The position numbers and the translations under genes were made by a program. A stretch of DNA of 35,305 bases from contig CANCPC010000018.1 in the NCBI GenBank assembly GCA_947379965.1, positions 1 through 35,305 of the forward strand, given 5' to 3'. The notes under the pieces are model-generated. The model did no database searches, was not told the DNA's origin, and saw only the letters and a program-made list of their open reading frames with translations. Of this stretch, positions 1-7,749 are shown piece after piece; within the stretch, counting starts at the first letter, position 1, and each line of letters opens with the position of its first letter. The stretch comes from Flavobacteriaceae bacterium (GTDB lineage: Bacteria; Bacteroidota; Bacteroidia; Flavobacteriales; Flavobacteriaceae).

Positions 1-3000
1 TCCTGTAACGTTTGTTCTTTCTACTCCTGAAGGCAATGTCCAAATGTAAGACACGGCATTAGCAGCAGTAGCTGTTAATTTAAATGGTGTATTCGTTCCT
101 GCATACAATCCTACCGCAGTTACTGCTGTAGTTGGAGTAGCTGAATTGTTATTTGTAAGAACTAAAGCAGATGGAGTAGTTGGTAAAGCATTTACCGTTA
201 CTTGCACTGATTTTCTAGGTGTAGATTCTAAACCACCTACTAATTGAGTTACATAGTAAGTTTTTGTAGTTTTCAAAGCTGTATCAGTAGTTCCTGAAAT
301 AGGAGCAGTTGCAGGTTTTATATCAGCATAGAATTTTAAACTTGAAGATCCAACAATATCGCTAATTTTTGTTCCAGCACATACACTAAATGAATCAGGA
401 ATAACTTCTGAAACAGTCACAGTAGCTGAATCACCTGCAGTACAAGGAGAAGTAGCCGTAACGGTGTACGTATATACTCCTACGATTCCTGTAGGGCGTG
501 ACCAAGTTCCGCTAGCATCGGCACCTGTTAAAGCAGCAAATAAATCAGCATCTGAAGGACTTTTTCCTGTAGGTACATTTAATGTTGCGTCAGTTCCAGC
601 ATTAGCAGCAGCCTGAATAGTTACAGCTACTGAAGTTCTGTCTGTACCCTCAATACCTCCAAGAGTTTGTGAAACATAGTAGGTTCCGGTGGCCAAAGCG
701 GTAGCAGCACCTAAACCACTTCCGCCAGATGCTTCTGCATACCATTTAAGAGCAGAGCCGGTAGCCACTAAATCAGCCACTGTGGCACTACCACAAAAAG
801 TTTGAGCATCTGCCGTCGGGGCAGGGATTGTAATATCTGCCGTTAAACCTGTTGGCTGTGTCAACACATAATTCGCACTTTTTGCTCCAGTTAAAGTAGA
901 AGTAGAAGTAACTTCTTTTCCAGTTCCAGGAGTAGCATCCGCAAAAGTTCCTGTTAGTACCAAAGTTACATCATCGGTATTTATAACTCCTGAGAGTGTT
1001 CCAGTTATATTTGCTGCATCATTTCCATCATACGTTTTAGATTGAGCAACAGGGGATGTTATTGTTAGATTTTTTTGGTTTACCGTTAATGGCTGAACTA
1101 CATTCGTAGCGTCCTCAAAACTGATGTTTCCAACCTGTGAAGCCGAAATATTTGTAGAACCTGCTCCCACAATAGTTACTGTATTCCCAGAAACTGTAGC
1201 AACTGCTGTATTTGAACTGGTATAACTAACAGGTAATGTAGAACTAGTCGTTGCAGTCAAATCAAAGGCTGTATCACCATATGTAACTGGAGTTAATGCG
1301 CTAAAGGTAACGGTTTGAGGTGTCTTTGAAGACTCGTATGCCCCCAAAGTATAGCTCCCTCTACGAGAAACACCTAGTATATCAGTAGTAGGGACTACAG
1401 AATAAGTATATATTAATGTAGGAAGAGCGCTGTAAGTTGCGGGTACAGTCCCTGCAGTGGTTGTAATGGCTGGTGAAGTCCCACCAATTACATTAAATTT
1501 GGCGGCACGCATACTGTTATAGTCGGTAGTGACATTAATACCTAAATAACCGGCAGTGGCAGTAGGTGTCTCAAAACTCATATCAGCAGTTCCTTTGCCA
1601 TTAACTGTATTGATAGCAGTTAAAGTTAAATCATTAGAAGCAGTTCCAAGGCTACCATACACTACCCCATTTACGTAATTAACAGCAGAACTTGCATACA
1701 AATCCGCTTTTGTATCGCCTGTTACAATACTGTTTACAATCAAACCAGTACCATCAAATTCTACTGATGCTTTTCCTGTACCAGTTGCGTTATTTGCAAT
1801 TGTTGAATTCACAATTTCAATACCACCTAAGGCTGTATTGAGTGATTTTGAACTAATTGCACCTCCTTTGGTTGCAGCACTGTTATTGTAAATCAAGCAG
1901 TTTGATACTTTAGCCATTAGATAACTTGAACCATTACCAGCGTATATGGCACCACCTTCCGTCGTTGCATAGTTGTTGCGAATTACAGAGTTAGACACTG
2001 TACCGCCAAATTTGTTGAAGTAAACAGCACCATAACTAGTCGAACCATAACTATCTTCTATCAAACATTGATCTACAATGGAACTAGAGTTAGTTAACAT
2101 TACTACACCAATTGCTGATTTAATTTTACGAACAATACAACGTTTCATTGTACCTTTAAGACCAGGATCATTACTCGTCGGAATACTTTTCGGTGTTCCC
2201 ACACTGATTGCACCACCATAAATACCATATTTAAAATCTGTAAAGGTCACTCCATTTACTTCACCACCATTGTCAATACGAATAAGTCGTTCTCCATCAG
2301 TAGTTCCAGCGTCAGCATATTTAAACCCTGCTCTTCCTGTTATCACAGTAGCATTGGTCATTTCCCAAGGTTCTGCAACACCATTAGCATCTAAATCAGA
2401 AGTAGCACGAGCATTTAGGTCTATAGCACTTTCATCTCCGGTGAAACCACCATATATTTTACCAGTAGTTAATTGTGTACCTATTGCAGCAACACCTACA
2501 AATGCGTATGTGCCAGCAGCAAAATAATAAGTTGCAGTGCCATCGGGTGCATTAACGACAGGAATGGTCGCGGTCGAGTTATTGGCTAAATAAGCTAAAT
2601 TGAAATTATCTGTTGTTATAATTTGGTCAGGTGCTATATTAGCGATGTTACTCCATTTTGTACTTCCAGCAGGACGCACATAGTATGTTGAATACGCATC
2701 ACCAAAGTTTGCCACCAACGTTCTATCTGCAGAGGCAGTAAATGTTAGTGTTCGATTTACAGAAACAACGGTACCGTTTTCTGTCCAACTTACAAAACGC
2801 TTACCATCTATAGCGGTAGCAGTAAGAGTAACTGTTGCATTGCCTGCATAAATTCCTTCACCCGATACTGTACCATCTGAGGTAGCAGCAGTTGCACCAA
2901 TGGTACAGATAGTCGTAAAACTCAATTGTGATCCATAAGAAGTACCAACACCATTGGTAGCATAAGCTCTTACATAATAGGTGGTACTACTAGTCAAACC

Positions 3001-4974
3001 AGTAATTGAACCACTTCCACCTGTTGTTTTTGTGCTTAAATCAATTGTTGGAGTTGAAGTAGTACTCCAAACGATTCCAGTTTCAGTAATTGTTGAATAA
3101 CCATCAGTTAAATAACTGACACCTGATGTTGCAGTAGTTCCTGTAATAGCAGATACGGCAGTAGTTGTAACCCCAACAGGAGCAGTAGCTACAATTTCAT
3201 AAGTAATGGAAAATTGAGTTGCAGCTGTATTGTCATTGCCTGCTCCATCTTTTACGCCAGCGGCAGCAATGTCAACCGTTACTGCACCTGCTGCAGTAGG
3301 CATAATTTTAGCTGTAAACACCTTACCGCTCACAGCTGTAATTGCCGAAAGTATTCCATTACCTACAGTTACATCAGCAGCTGAAAAACCAGTTACGTTT
3401 TCACTAAAGGTAAACGTTACAGGAATTGGTGATGTAGAAGTTGGACTTGTAGCTGAAGAGCTTATAGTTACGGTTGGAGCAGTACCATCGTAATTATAAG
3501 CTCCGATTGTATTACGAGCAACGCCGTTTATATCGGTTGATGGCGCAGTAGCAGTAATTGAAATTGAAACAGTACCCGTTCCACCAGCAAGCGAAGGAAA
3601 TGATCCTGGTAAAGTCAAACTATTTGAATAAACATTAGAAGCATTAGATGAACTTGACGTAATATAATAGTTTGCATTTTTAATTTGTGTTTTCAATGCA
3701 TCGGTATAAGTCGTAACATCAGAAATAGAATTTCCTACTGCACCCTGAAAGGCGGTAGGGTTTTTGAAGTAAACAGCCGAAAATGTATTATCAGCAATAC
3801 CACTAGTATTATTATTATTACCCGTTGAAGGATACAATGTACCAGCACTTGTTCCATAAACATTATTTATCATATAATTTGTTGCTGCAGTTGCTCTAAC
3901 TTCATTAATAGGATCTGATAATGAAATCGTATTAGCAATTACTCCACTATTGACTAATTCTATAGATGCTGAACCTGCAGTTGTCGTCTTATTATTAACA
4001 ACTGTACAATTCACCACCTGAATTCCTTTTAGAGCTGTACTAAATGCATCACCACGAATAGCCCCACCATTCGTACCAGCGGTATTATTATGTATCGCAC
4101 AATTTTTAACTACCGCATCAGTCACTATTGCAGTTGCTGTTGATCCAAACCACACTGCCCCGCCATAAGCTGACACTATATTATTTCGGATAACTGAATT
4201 AGAAACTGTTCCACCATATTTGTTCATATATACAGTACCACTACCTGCTACAAGTCTCGAATCCTCAATCAAACATTTATCTACGATTGAATTAGCATTA
4301 TTCAACATAACTATTCCATTTCCCACGCCCGACCCTTGTGATGATTTAATTTTTCTTACGATACATTGAGTCATTTTACCCGCTTTGGCCGAGTTTAATC
4401 CGTCGGAAGGTGTTGAAGTAACTTCCCCTAAGATAATAGCTCCATTATTTCCACCGCCACTTAAATAATAATGAAAATCAAAAAAAGTAATTCCGTTTAC
4501 TTCCCCATTAGTACCAGTTACAGCTATGAATCTAGAGCCAGCACCACTACCACTATAATTACCATTCGCAACGGATGTAGTGAAAGTTACCACATTAGTA
4601 AACTCCCACGGCTCCACAATACCATTGCCATCCAAATCCGAAGTCAAGCGTGTTGTCAAATCAGAAGTTGATGTTTCATTTCCTGAAAATCCACCATAAA
4701 TTTGACCTGTGGTTATGCTCAACAATGCATTGATATTATACGTACCCGGTGCAAAATAGTACGTATCCGCACCTGTTGCGGCTGCATTGATGTTTGTAAA
4801 TGCAGTGATTGCATCACCCGATGCCAATGTTTTGATGGTTGCACCAGGAATATTATTCCACGCCGTGGAATTACCATTAGGTCTGACGTAGTACGTCGCG
4901 CCATTTACAATCAATCCCATCAGTAGGAATACCCATACCGCTAGGATTTTTGATAAATAATAAGTTTGTTTCAT
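1..4974 (-). CDS. Giant secreted surface protein with duplicated beta-helix modules, MBG/YDG and Ig-like domains (C-terminus outside window)
   Basis: The minus-strand frame stays open from ATG at 4974 to the left edge, giving 1658 residues with no stop. Residues 1-26 are a signal peptide. Residues about 27-494 form an Asn/Gly-rich parallel beta-helix ending in a TDINGVARNTIGAY motif, typical of choice-of-anchor Q type proteins. An Ig-like domain (about 497-595), a fibronectin-III-like segment (about 596-690) and an InlB B-repeat-like domain (about 693-757) follow. A second beta-helix module (about 763-1214) repeats the first at an offset of about 736 residues: both have YYVRP starts, IYGGF, CLIEDS and GGTVSNSVIRNN blocks. 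Next come an MBG-like domain (about 1219-1298), a YDG domain (SKTYDGND, about 1300-1385) and Ig-like repeats. The missing C-terminus probably carries a T9SS sorting domain (inference). Likely an exported adhesin or cell-surface protein; the ligand is unknown. Confidence 0.85.
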   Translation of the reverse strand, partial: MKQTYYLSKILAVWVFLLMGLIVNGATYYVRPNGNSTAWNNIPGATIKTLASGDAITAFTNINAAATGADTYYFAPGTYNINALLSITTGQIYGGFSGNETSTSDLTTRLTSDLDGNGIVEPWEFTNVVTFTTSVANGNYSGSGAGSRFIAVTGTNGEVNGITFFDFHYYLSGGGNNGAIILGEVTSTPSDGLNSAKAGKMTQCIVRKIKSSQGSGVGNGIVMLNNANSIVDKCLIEDSRLVAGSGTVYMNKYGGTVSNSVIRNNIVSAYGGAVWFGSTATAIVTDAVVKNCAIHNNTAGTNGGAIRGDAFSTALKGIQVVNCTVVNNKTTTAGSASIELVNSGVIANTISLSDPINEVRATAATNYMINNVYGTSAGTLYPSTGNNNNTSGIADNTFSAVYFKNPTAFQGAVGNSISDVTTYTDALKTQIKNANYYITSSSSNASNVYSNSLTLPGSFPSLAGGTGTVSISITATAPSTDINGVARNTIGAYNYDGTAPTVTISSSATSPTSTSPIPVTFTFSENVTGFSAADVTVGNGILSAITAVSGKVFTAKIMPTAAGAVTVDIAAAGVKDGAGNDNTAATQFSITYEIVATAPVGVTTTAVSAITGTTATSGVSYLTDGYSTITETGIVWSTTSTPTIDLSTKTTGGSGSITGLTSSTTYYVRAYATNGVGTSYGSQLSFTTICTIGATAATSDGTVSGEGIYAGNATVTLTATAIDGKRFVSWTENGTVVSVNRTLTFTASADRTLVANFGDAYSTYYVRPAGSTKWSNIANIAPDQIITTDNFNLAYLANNSTATIPVVNAPDGTATYYFAAGTYAFVGVAAIGTQLTTGKIYGGFTGDESAIDLNARATSDLDANGVAEPWEMTNATVITGRAGFKYADAGTTDGERLIRIDNGGEVNGVTFTDFKYGIYGGAISVGTPKSIPTSNDPGLKGTMKRCIVRKIKSAIGVVMLTNSSSIVDQCLIEDSYGSTSYGAVYFNKFGGTVSNSVIRNNYATTEGGAIYAGNGSSYLMAKVSNCLIYNNSAATKGGAISSKSLNTALGGIEIVNSTIANNATGTGKASVEFDGTGLIVNSIVTGDTKADLYASSAVNYVNGVVYGSLGTASNDLTLTAINTVNGKGTADMSFETPTATAGYLGINVTTDYNSMRAAKFNVIGGTSPAITTTAGTVPATYSALPTLIYTYSVVPTTDILGVSRRGSYTLGAYESSKTPQTVTFSALTPVTYGDTAFDLTATTSSTLPVSYTSSNTAVATVSGNTVTIVGAGSTNISASQVGNISFEDATNVVQPLTVNQKNLTITSPVAQSKTYDGNDAANITGTLSGVINTDDVTLVLTGTFADATPGTGKEVTSTSTLTGAKSANYVLTQPTGLTADITIPAPTADAQTFCGSATVADLVATGSALKWYAEASGGSGLGAATALATGTYYVSQTLGGIEGTDRTSVAVTIQAAANAGTDATLNVPTGKSPSDADLFAALTGADASGTWSRPTGIVGVYTYTVTATSPCTAGDSATVTVSEVIPDSFSVCAGTKISDIVGSSSLKFYADIKPATAPISGTTDTALKTTKTYYVTQLVGGLESTPRKSVQVTVNALPTTPSALVLTNNNSATPTTAVTAVGLYAGTNTPFKLTATAANAVSYIWTLPSGVERTNVTG

Positions 4975-5025
4975 AATTTTAAAGTTTTTAATAGATTAAT
5001 GTTAATAAAATTGGTTTTAAGTGTC

Positions 5026-5055
5026 CAAATAAATTAAATGCAGAATTAAAAACAA
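5026..5055 (-). promoter_or_regulatory. Candidate Bacteroidota promoter of the giant surface protein
   Basis: On the minus strand, TTG (5055-5053) is followed after 19 bp by TTTATTTG (5033-5026). This matches the Bacteroidota consensus TTG-N17-23-TAnnTTTG at all but one specified base. The predicted transcription start would be near 5019, giving a leader of about 45 nt before the ATG at 4974. The two LacI-like operators lie just upstream of the -33 box. Confidence 0.5.
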
Positions 5056-5073
5056 TAATGATGATCACAATTT

Positions 5074-5095
5074 TAATTGTAAACGTTTACAATTA
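5074..5095. promoter_or_regulatory. Perfect 22-bp palindrome, LacI-family/cre-like operator
   Basis: This is a perfect dyad centred between 5084 and 5085, with core TGTAAACGTTTACA. The core fits the TGNAANCG half-site pattern used by LacI/CcpA-family regulators, with the central CG diagnostic of that family. CcpA itself is not expected in Bacteroidota, so a dedicated LacI-type sugar-responsive regulator is the likelier ligand (inference). The site lies 20-40 bp upstream of the predicted -33 box of the giant surface protein. Confidence 0.6.
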
Positions 5096-5107
5096 CAGTT
5101 TATTTAC

Positions 5108-5121
5108 CGTAAACGATTGCA
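5108..5121. promoter_or_regulatory. Second, imperfect LacI-like operator half-spaced copy
   Basis: The sequence CGTAAACGATTGCA shares GTAAACG, the central CG and the terminal CA with the palindrome at 5074-5095. The two centres (5084.5 and 5114.5) are exactly 30 bp apart, close to three helical turns, so two regulator dimers would sit on nearly the same DNA face. Confidence 0.45.
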
Positions 5122-5235
5122 AAAAATATAAAAATAGGGTTCAATTTAATTTAATTCTTATTTTTTTGAAGTAATGTTTTAAATATATATTTACTGAATA
5201 CGGAAATTATAGCTACTCAATAAATTAAGATATAG
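5122..5235. other. AT-rich intergenic stretch with no recognised feature
   Basis: This lies between the operator pair and the HTH remnant. It is very AT-rich. I see no ORF of useful length and no clear inverted repeat. Confidence 0.5.
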
Positions 5236-5376
5236 TTTATAGAAGAAGTAAGTTTACTTCTAAATGTATCTTTAGTGACTTTACATAATTGGGAAAAGAA
5301 AAAAGTGCTTATTTCAAAGAAAGTGGGCGGTCGTGTTCTTTATTTTCGAGATGATGTTTATGCGAAGTTGAATTAA
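5236..5376 (+). pseudogene. Excisionase/MerR-like HTH protein remnant (start missing)
   Basis: The plus frame from 5236 (just after an in-frame TAG at 5233) to TAA at 5374-5376 reads about 46 residues including LLNVSLVTLHNWEKKKVLI and KKVGGRVLYFRDDV. This is the second half of the HTH_17 winged-helix fold found in excisionases and small element-borne regulators: a recognition helix of VSxxTLxxW type, then the GGRVxYxxxDV wing. Such flavobacterial proteins are usually about 90-100 residues with an N-terminal arm. Here no ATG precedes the domain, so the N-terminus has been lost. A terminator follows 21 bp after the stop. The remnant sits beside tRNA-Phe, a common integration target. A very short gene starting at a rare codon cannot be excluded. 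Confidence 0.65.
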
Positions 5377-5397
5377 CCAGAATGTCCCATTAATGAT

Positions 5398-5425
5398 AAA
5401 AACCCACTATATAGTGGGTTTTTTT
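5398..5425 (+). terminator. Rho-independent terminator after the HTH remnant
   Basis: A 26-bp perfect palindrome (5398-5423) with core AACCCACTATATAGTGGGTT is followed by further T residues. The A-run on the left and T-run on the right make it potentially bidirectional. It is placed to end transcription of the HTH remnant. Confidence 0.8.
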
Positions 5426-5480
5426 GTTATCGTTACAGTATGAATTGGATTAAGTTATATTAAATAGAATAAAATTTTTA

Positions 5481-5503
5481 AAGTCCCCTTTCAAGTCCCC
5501 TTT
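5481..5503. repeat. Tandem direct repeat AAGTCCCCTTT x2, 12-bp period
   Basis: Two exact 11-bp copies begin at 5481 and 5493, lying just 3' of tRNA-Phe and its terminator. Short direct repeats beside a tRNA 3' end are compatible with integrase arm-type sites or an attachment-site scar. This is an inference from position only. Confidence 0.55.
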
Positions 5504-5509
5504 TGAAAC

Positions 5510-5556
5510 AAAAAATCCCTAACTACTTAATTTATAAGTGATTAGGGATGTTTTTT
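5510..5556 (-). terminator. Terminator of tRNA-Phe (potentially bidirectional)
   Basis: ATCCCTAA (5515-5522) pairs with TTAGGGAT (5542-5549), with an inner ACTTA/TAAGT stem. It is flanked by an A-run (5510-5515) and a T-run (5551-5556). Read on the minus strand it follows the tRNA directly and ends in a U-tract. Confidence 0.75.
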
Positions 5557-5557
5557 G

Positions 5558-5630
5558 TGGTGCCTCCAGGGATCGAACCAGGGACACATGGATTTTCAGT
5601 CCATTGCTCTACCATCTGAGCTAAGGCACC
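5558..5630 (-). tRNA. tRNA-Phe (anticodon GAA)
   Basis: The minus strand folds as a full cloverleaf of 73 nt. The acceptor is GGTGCCT/AGGCACC (7 bp), the D-stem GCTC/GAGC, the anticodon stem ATGGA/TCCAT with loop CTGAAAA (anticodon GAA), and the T-arm CCTGG-TTCGATC-CCTGG. The discriminator is A, and CCA is not encoded. It is transcribed divergently from coaX. Confidence 0.97.
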
Positions 5631-5701
5631 ATGCTTTCGCGGGTGCAAATATAGAATGATTTTTAGTTTATACAAAACAAATATTAAAAAAAATCAATTC
5701 G

Positions 5702-5709
5702 TATCTTCG
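5702..5709 (+). promoter_or_regulatory. Possible -7 box of coaX operon
   Basis: TATCTTCG matches TAnnTTTG with one mismatch and lies 18 bp before the coaX ATG. A TATTTTCG box stands in a similar place before the PpiD-like gene (9846-9853). No convincing TTG was found at the -33 spacing, so the call is weak. Confidence 0.35.
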
Positions 5710-5727
5710 CCACTTTAAATTAAGATT

Positions 5728-6462
5728 ATGATTCTAGCCATTGATATTGGAAATTCAAGAATTAAAGCCGCTGTATTTGAGGAGTATAACTTTTTAGATG
5801 TTTTTATTTTTTTGAAAAAGGACCTTCAAATAAATCTTCAAAATATTTTGATAACCCATCCCAAAATAAAAAATATAGTTGTTTCGGCTGTTTCAGATCT
5901 CGAAAAAGAATCTTTTTCTAGTTTTGAAAAGAGTGTAAAGATTCATTTTGTGTCACATAAAGATAAATTTCCGTTTCAAAACCAATATGCAACGCCTGAA
6001 ACTTTAGGAATAGACCGAATGGTGCTTGCGGCAGGAGCAACGCTGCAGTTTCCAAAACAGAATCGATTGGTTATTGATGCCGGGACTTGTATTACCTATG
6101 ATTACATCGATGAGAATGATAATTATTTGGGAGGCGCTATTTCCCCAGGATTGCAATTAAGATACCAATCCTTACATGATTATACGGCTAAACTTCCATT
6201 ATTGTCATTGAATGCTCCTGAAAATCGAATTGGAACTTCTACTTTAGAATCAATTCATTCGGGGGTTGTAAATGGCTTAGCTTTCGAAATAGATGGTTTT
6301 ATCGATGCGTATAAAGAAAAATATTCAAATTTTATAATAATTTTAACGGGAGGAGACACAGAATTTTTGGCTAACCGATTAAAAAATACCATATTTGCCA
6401 ATTCAAATTTCCTACTTGAAAGTTTGAACCAAACCTTTCAATATAAAATCAAAAATGATTAA
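5728..6462 (+). CDS. coaX: Type III pantothenate kinase
   Basis: Phosphorylates pantothenate to 4'-phosphopantothenate, the first step of coenzyme A synthesis, in the cytoplasm. The 244-residue length is normal for CoaX. The ASKHA-fold signatures are present: the N-terminal phosphate loop DIGNSRIK (about residues 6-13), GIDRMVLAAGA (about 94-104), DAGTCITYD (about 117-125), GGAISPGLQLR (about 135-145), and a C-terminal ILTGGDTE adenosine-site motif. Type III enzymes are typically insensitive to CoA feedback and need a monovalent cation (family knowledge). It is the first gene of a plus-strand run and its end overlaps the next gene by 8 bp, which suggests translational coupling. Confidence 0.95.
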   Translation: MILAIDIGNSRIKAAVFEEYNFLDVFIFLKKDLQINLQNILITHPKIKNIVVSAVSDLEKESFSSFEKSVKIHFVSHKDKFPFQNQYATPETLGIDRMVLAAGATLQFPKQNRLVIDAGTCITYDYIDENDNYLGGAISPGLQLRYQSLHDYTAKLPLLSLNAPENRIGTSTLESIHSGVVNGLAFEIDGFIDAYKEKYSNFIIILTGGDTEFLANRLKNTIFANSNFLLESLNQTFQYKIKND

Positions 6463-7705
6463 AAAAATTATAATAAGCGCTTGTTTACTTTTTTCATTAG
6501 TATCTTTTTCACAACAAGGAACATCATCCCCATACTCGTATTATGGGATAGGAGAGGTTCGATTTAAGGGTTCAATCGAAAATAGATCCATGGGAGGATT
6601 AGGTGTTGCTCCGGATAGTATTCATATAAATTTGGAAAATCCAGCGGGTTATTCGAACTTAAAATTGACGACATTTTCATTGGGAGGAACGCAGAGTTAT
6701 ACCGGATTAAAAACCGATACTAATACGGCAAGTGCGCAAAGAACCACTTTAGATTACATAGCTTTAGGTTTGCCTTATGGGAAATTTGGAGCCGGATTCG
6801 GATTAATTCCCTATTCTTCTGTTGGTTATAAAATACAAAGTAACTCTACAGATGCGACACAAGCCAACAAACGTTTTGATGGTTCCGGTGGTTTGAATAA
6901 AGTTTTTTTAGGATTGGGTTATTCGATACTTCATAACTTAAGCATTGGTGCAGATGTACATTATAATTTTGGAAGAATAGAAAGTAATAGTTTGCAGTTT
7001 ATGCCTTATGTGCCAATTGGCTCTAGAGAATATAATTTGGCCAATTTATCAGGTTTTAATTTCAATTTTGGGATGATGTATCAGACTAAAATCAGTAAAA
7101 AATTAAATGTATACAGCAGTTTAAATTACAGTCCTGAAAGCACGCTTAAATCAAGTAATATTAGAGATATTGCTACGGTGAGTTATGATTCGGCTTTTAA
7201 TTTATCAATTGTTGACGAACTTGAAAATTTAGCTACCAAAACGGTTTTGAAATTGCCTACCAAAGTGTCTTTTGGAGCAGGTATTGGTGAATCGGGAAAA
7301 TGGTTAGTAGGCGGACAGGTTACCTTGCAAGACAAAGGGAGTTTAAACAATAATTACAATACTGCAGACAATGTTGTTTACGGAAAACAACAAAAATTTA
7401 GCCTTGGAGGTTATTATGTTCCTAATAATAAATCATTTTCAAGTTATGCTGAAAAAATCACCTATCGTGCGGGTTTAAAATATGAAAAAACAGGATTAAT
7501 TGTCAATTCGAAATCTATAAATGATGCAGGTTTAACGCTTGGAGTTGGATTACCAATTATGGGTTCTTTTTCTAACGTAAATGTTGGTTTAGAATTAGGA
7601 AAAAAAGGAACTACAAACGCGGGTTTAATTCAAGAAAATTATGCGAATTTGATGGTGAGTTTTTCTCTTAATGACAAATGGTTTGTAAAAACAAAATTTA
7701 ACTAG
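6455..7705 (+). CDS. Outer-membrane beta-barrel protein of unknown substrate
   Basis: The 416 residues begin with a signal peptide (MIKKIIISACLLFSLVSFSQ, cleavage probably after SFS). The mature N-terminus, SSPYSYYGIGEVRFKGSIEN, is followed by a run of alternating hydrophobic and polar strands, with GGLGVAP and GAGFGLIPYSSVGYK segments. The protein ends in aromatic FVKTKFN, as expected for a beta-barrel. It resembles the flavobacterial outer-membrane proteins that sit between coaX and lptC; the FadL/OmpP1-like fold is suggested but not proven. It overlaps coaX by 8 bp and is followed by lptC 44 bp later. The substrate is unknown; the context hints at an envelope-biogenesis role. Confidence 0.7.
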   Translation: MIKKIIISACLLFSLVSFSQQGTSSPYSYYGIGEVRFKGSIENRSMGGLGVAPDSIHINLENPAGYSNLKLTTFSLGGTQSYTGLKTDTNTASAQRTTLDYIALGLPYGKFGAGFGLIPYSSVGYKIQSNSTDATQANKRFDGSGGLNKVFLGLGYSILHNLSIGADVHYNFGRIESNSLQFMPYVPIGSREYNLANLSGFNFNFGMMYQTKISKKLNVYSSLNYSPESTLKSSNIRDIATVSYDSAFNLSIVDELENLATKTVLKLPTKVSFGAGIGESGKWLVGGQVTLQDKGSLNNNYNTADNVVYGKQQKFSLGGYYVPNNKSFSSYAEKITYRAGLKYEKTGLIVNSKSINDAGLTLGVGLPIMGSFSNVNVGLELGKKGTTNAGLIQENYANLMVSFSLNDKWFVKTKFN

Positions 7706-7749
7706 AAAGATTATCTTCAATCAATTTTTAAATTTGTGTAGCTTTGTAT

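Noticed and set aside
2270-2527. Plus-strand open frames inside 1-4974 (also 3230-3493, 4471-4671, 4702-4926)
   Set aside because: They lie antisense to a continuous 1658-codon minus-strand frame with recognisable domains; their peptides are low-complexity shadows without any motif.
1-4974. Repeated short similar segments that could suggest a CRISPR array or satellite
   Set aside because: The similarity is at protein level between two diverged modules with spacing of about 2.2 kb; there are no short regularly spaced direct repeats.
5074-5121. True CcpA cre site
   Set aside because: The core matches the cre consensus, but CcpA/HPr-Ser catabolite control is a Firmicutes system; a LacI-family regulator of Bacteroidota is the more reasonable reading.
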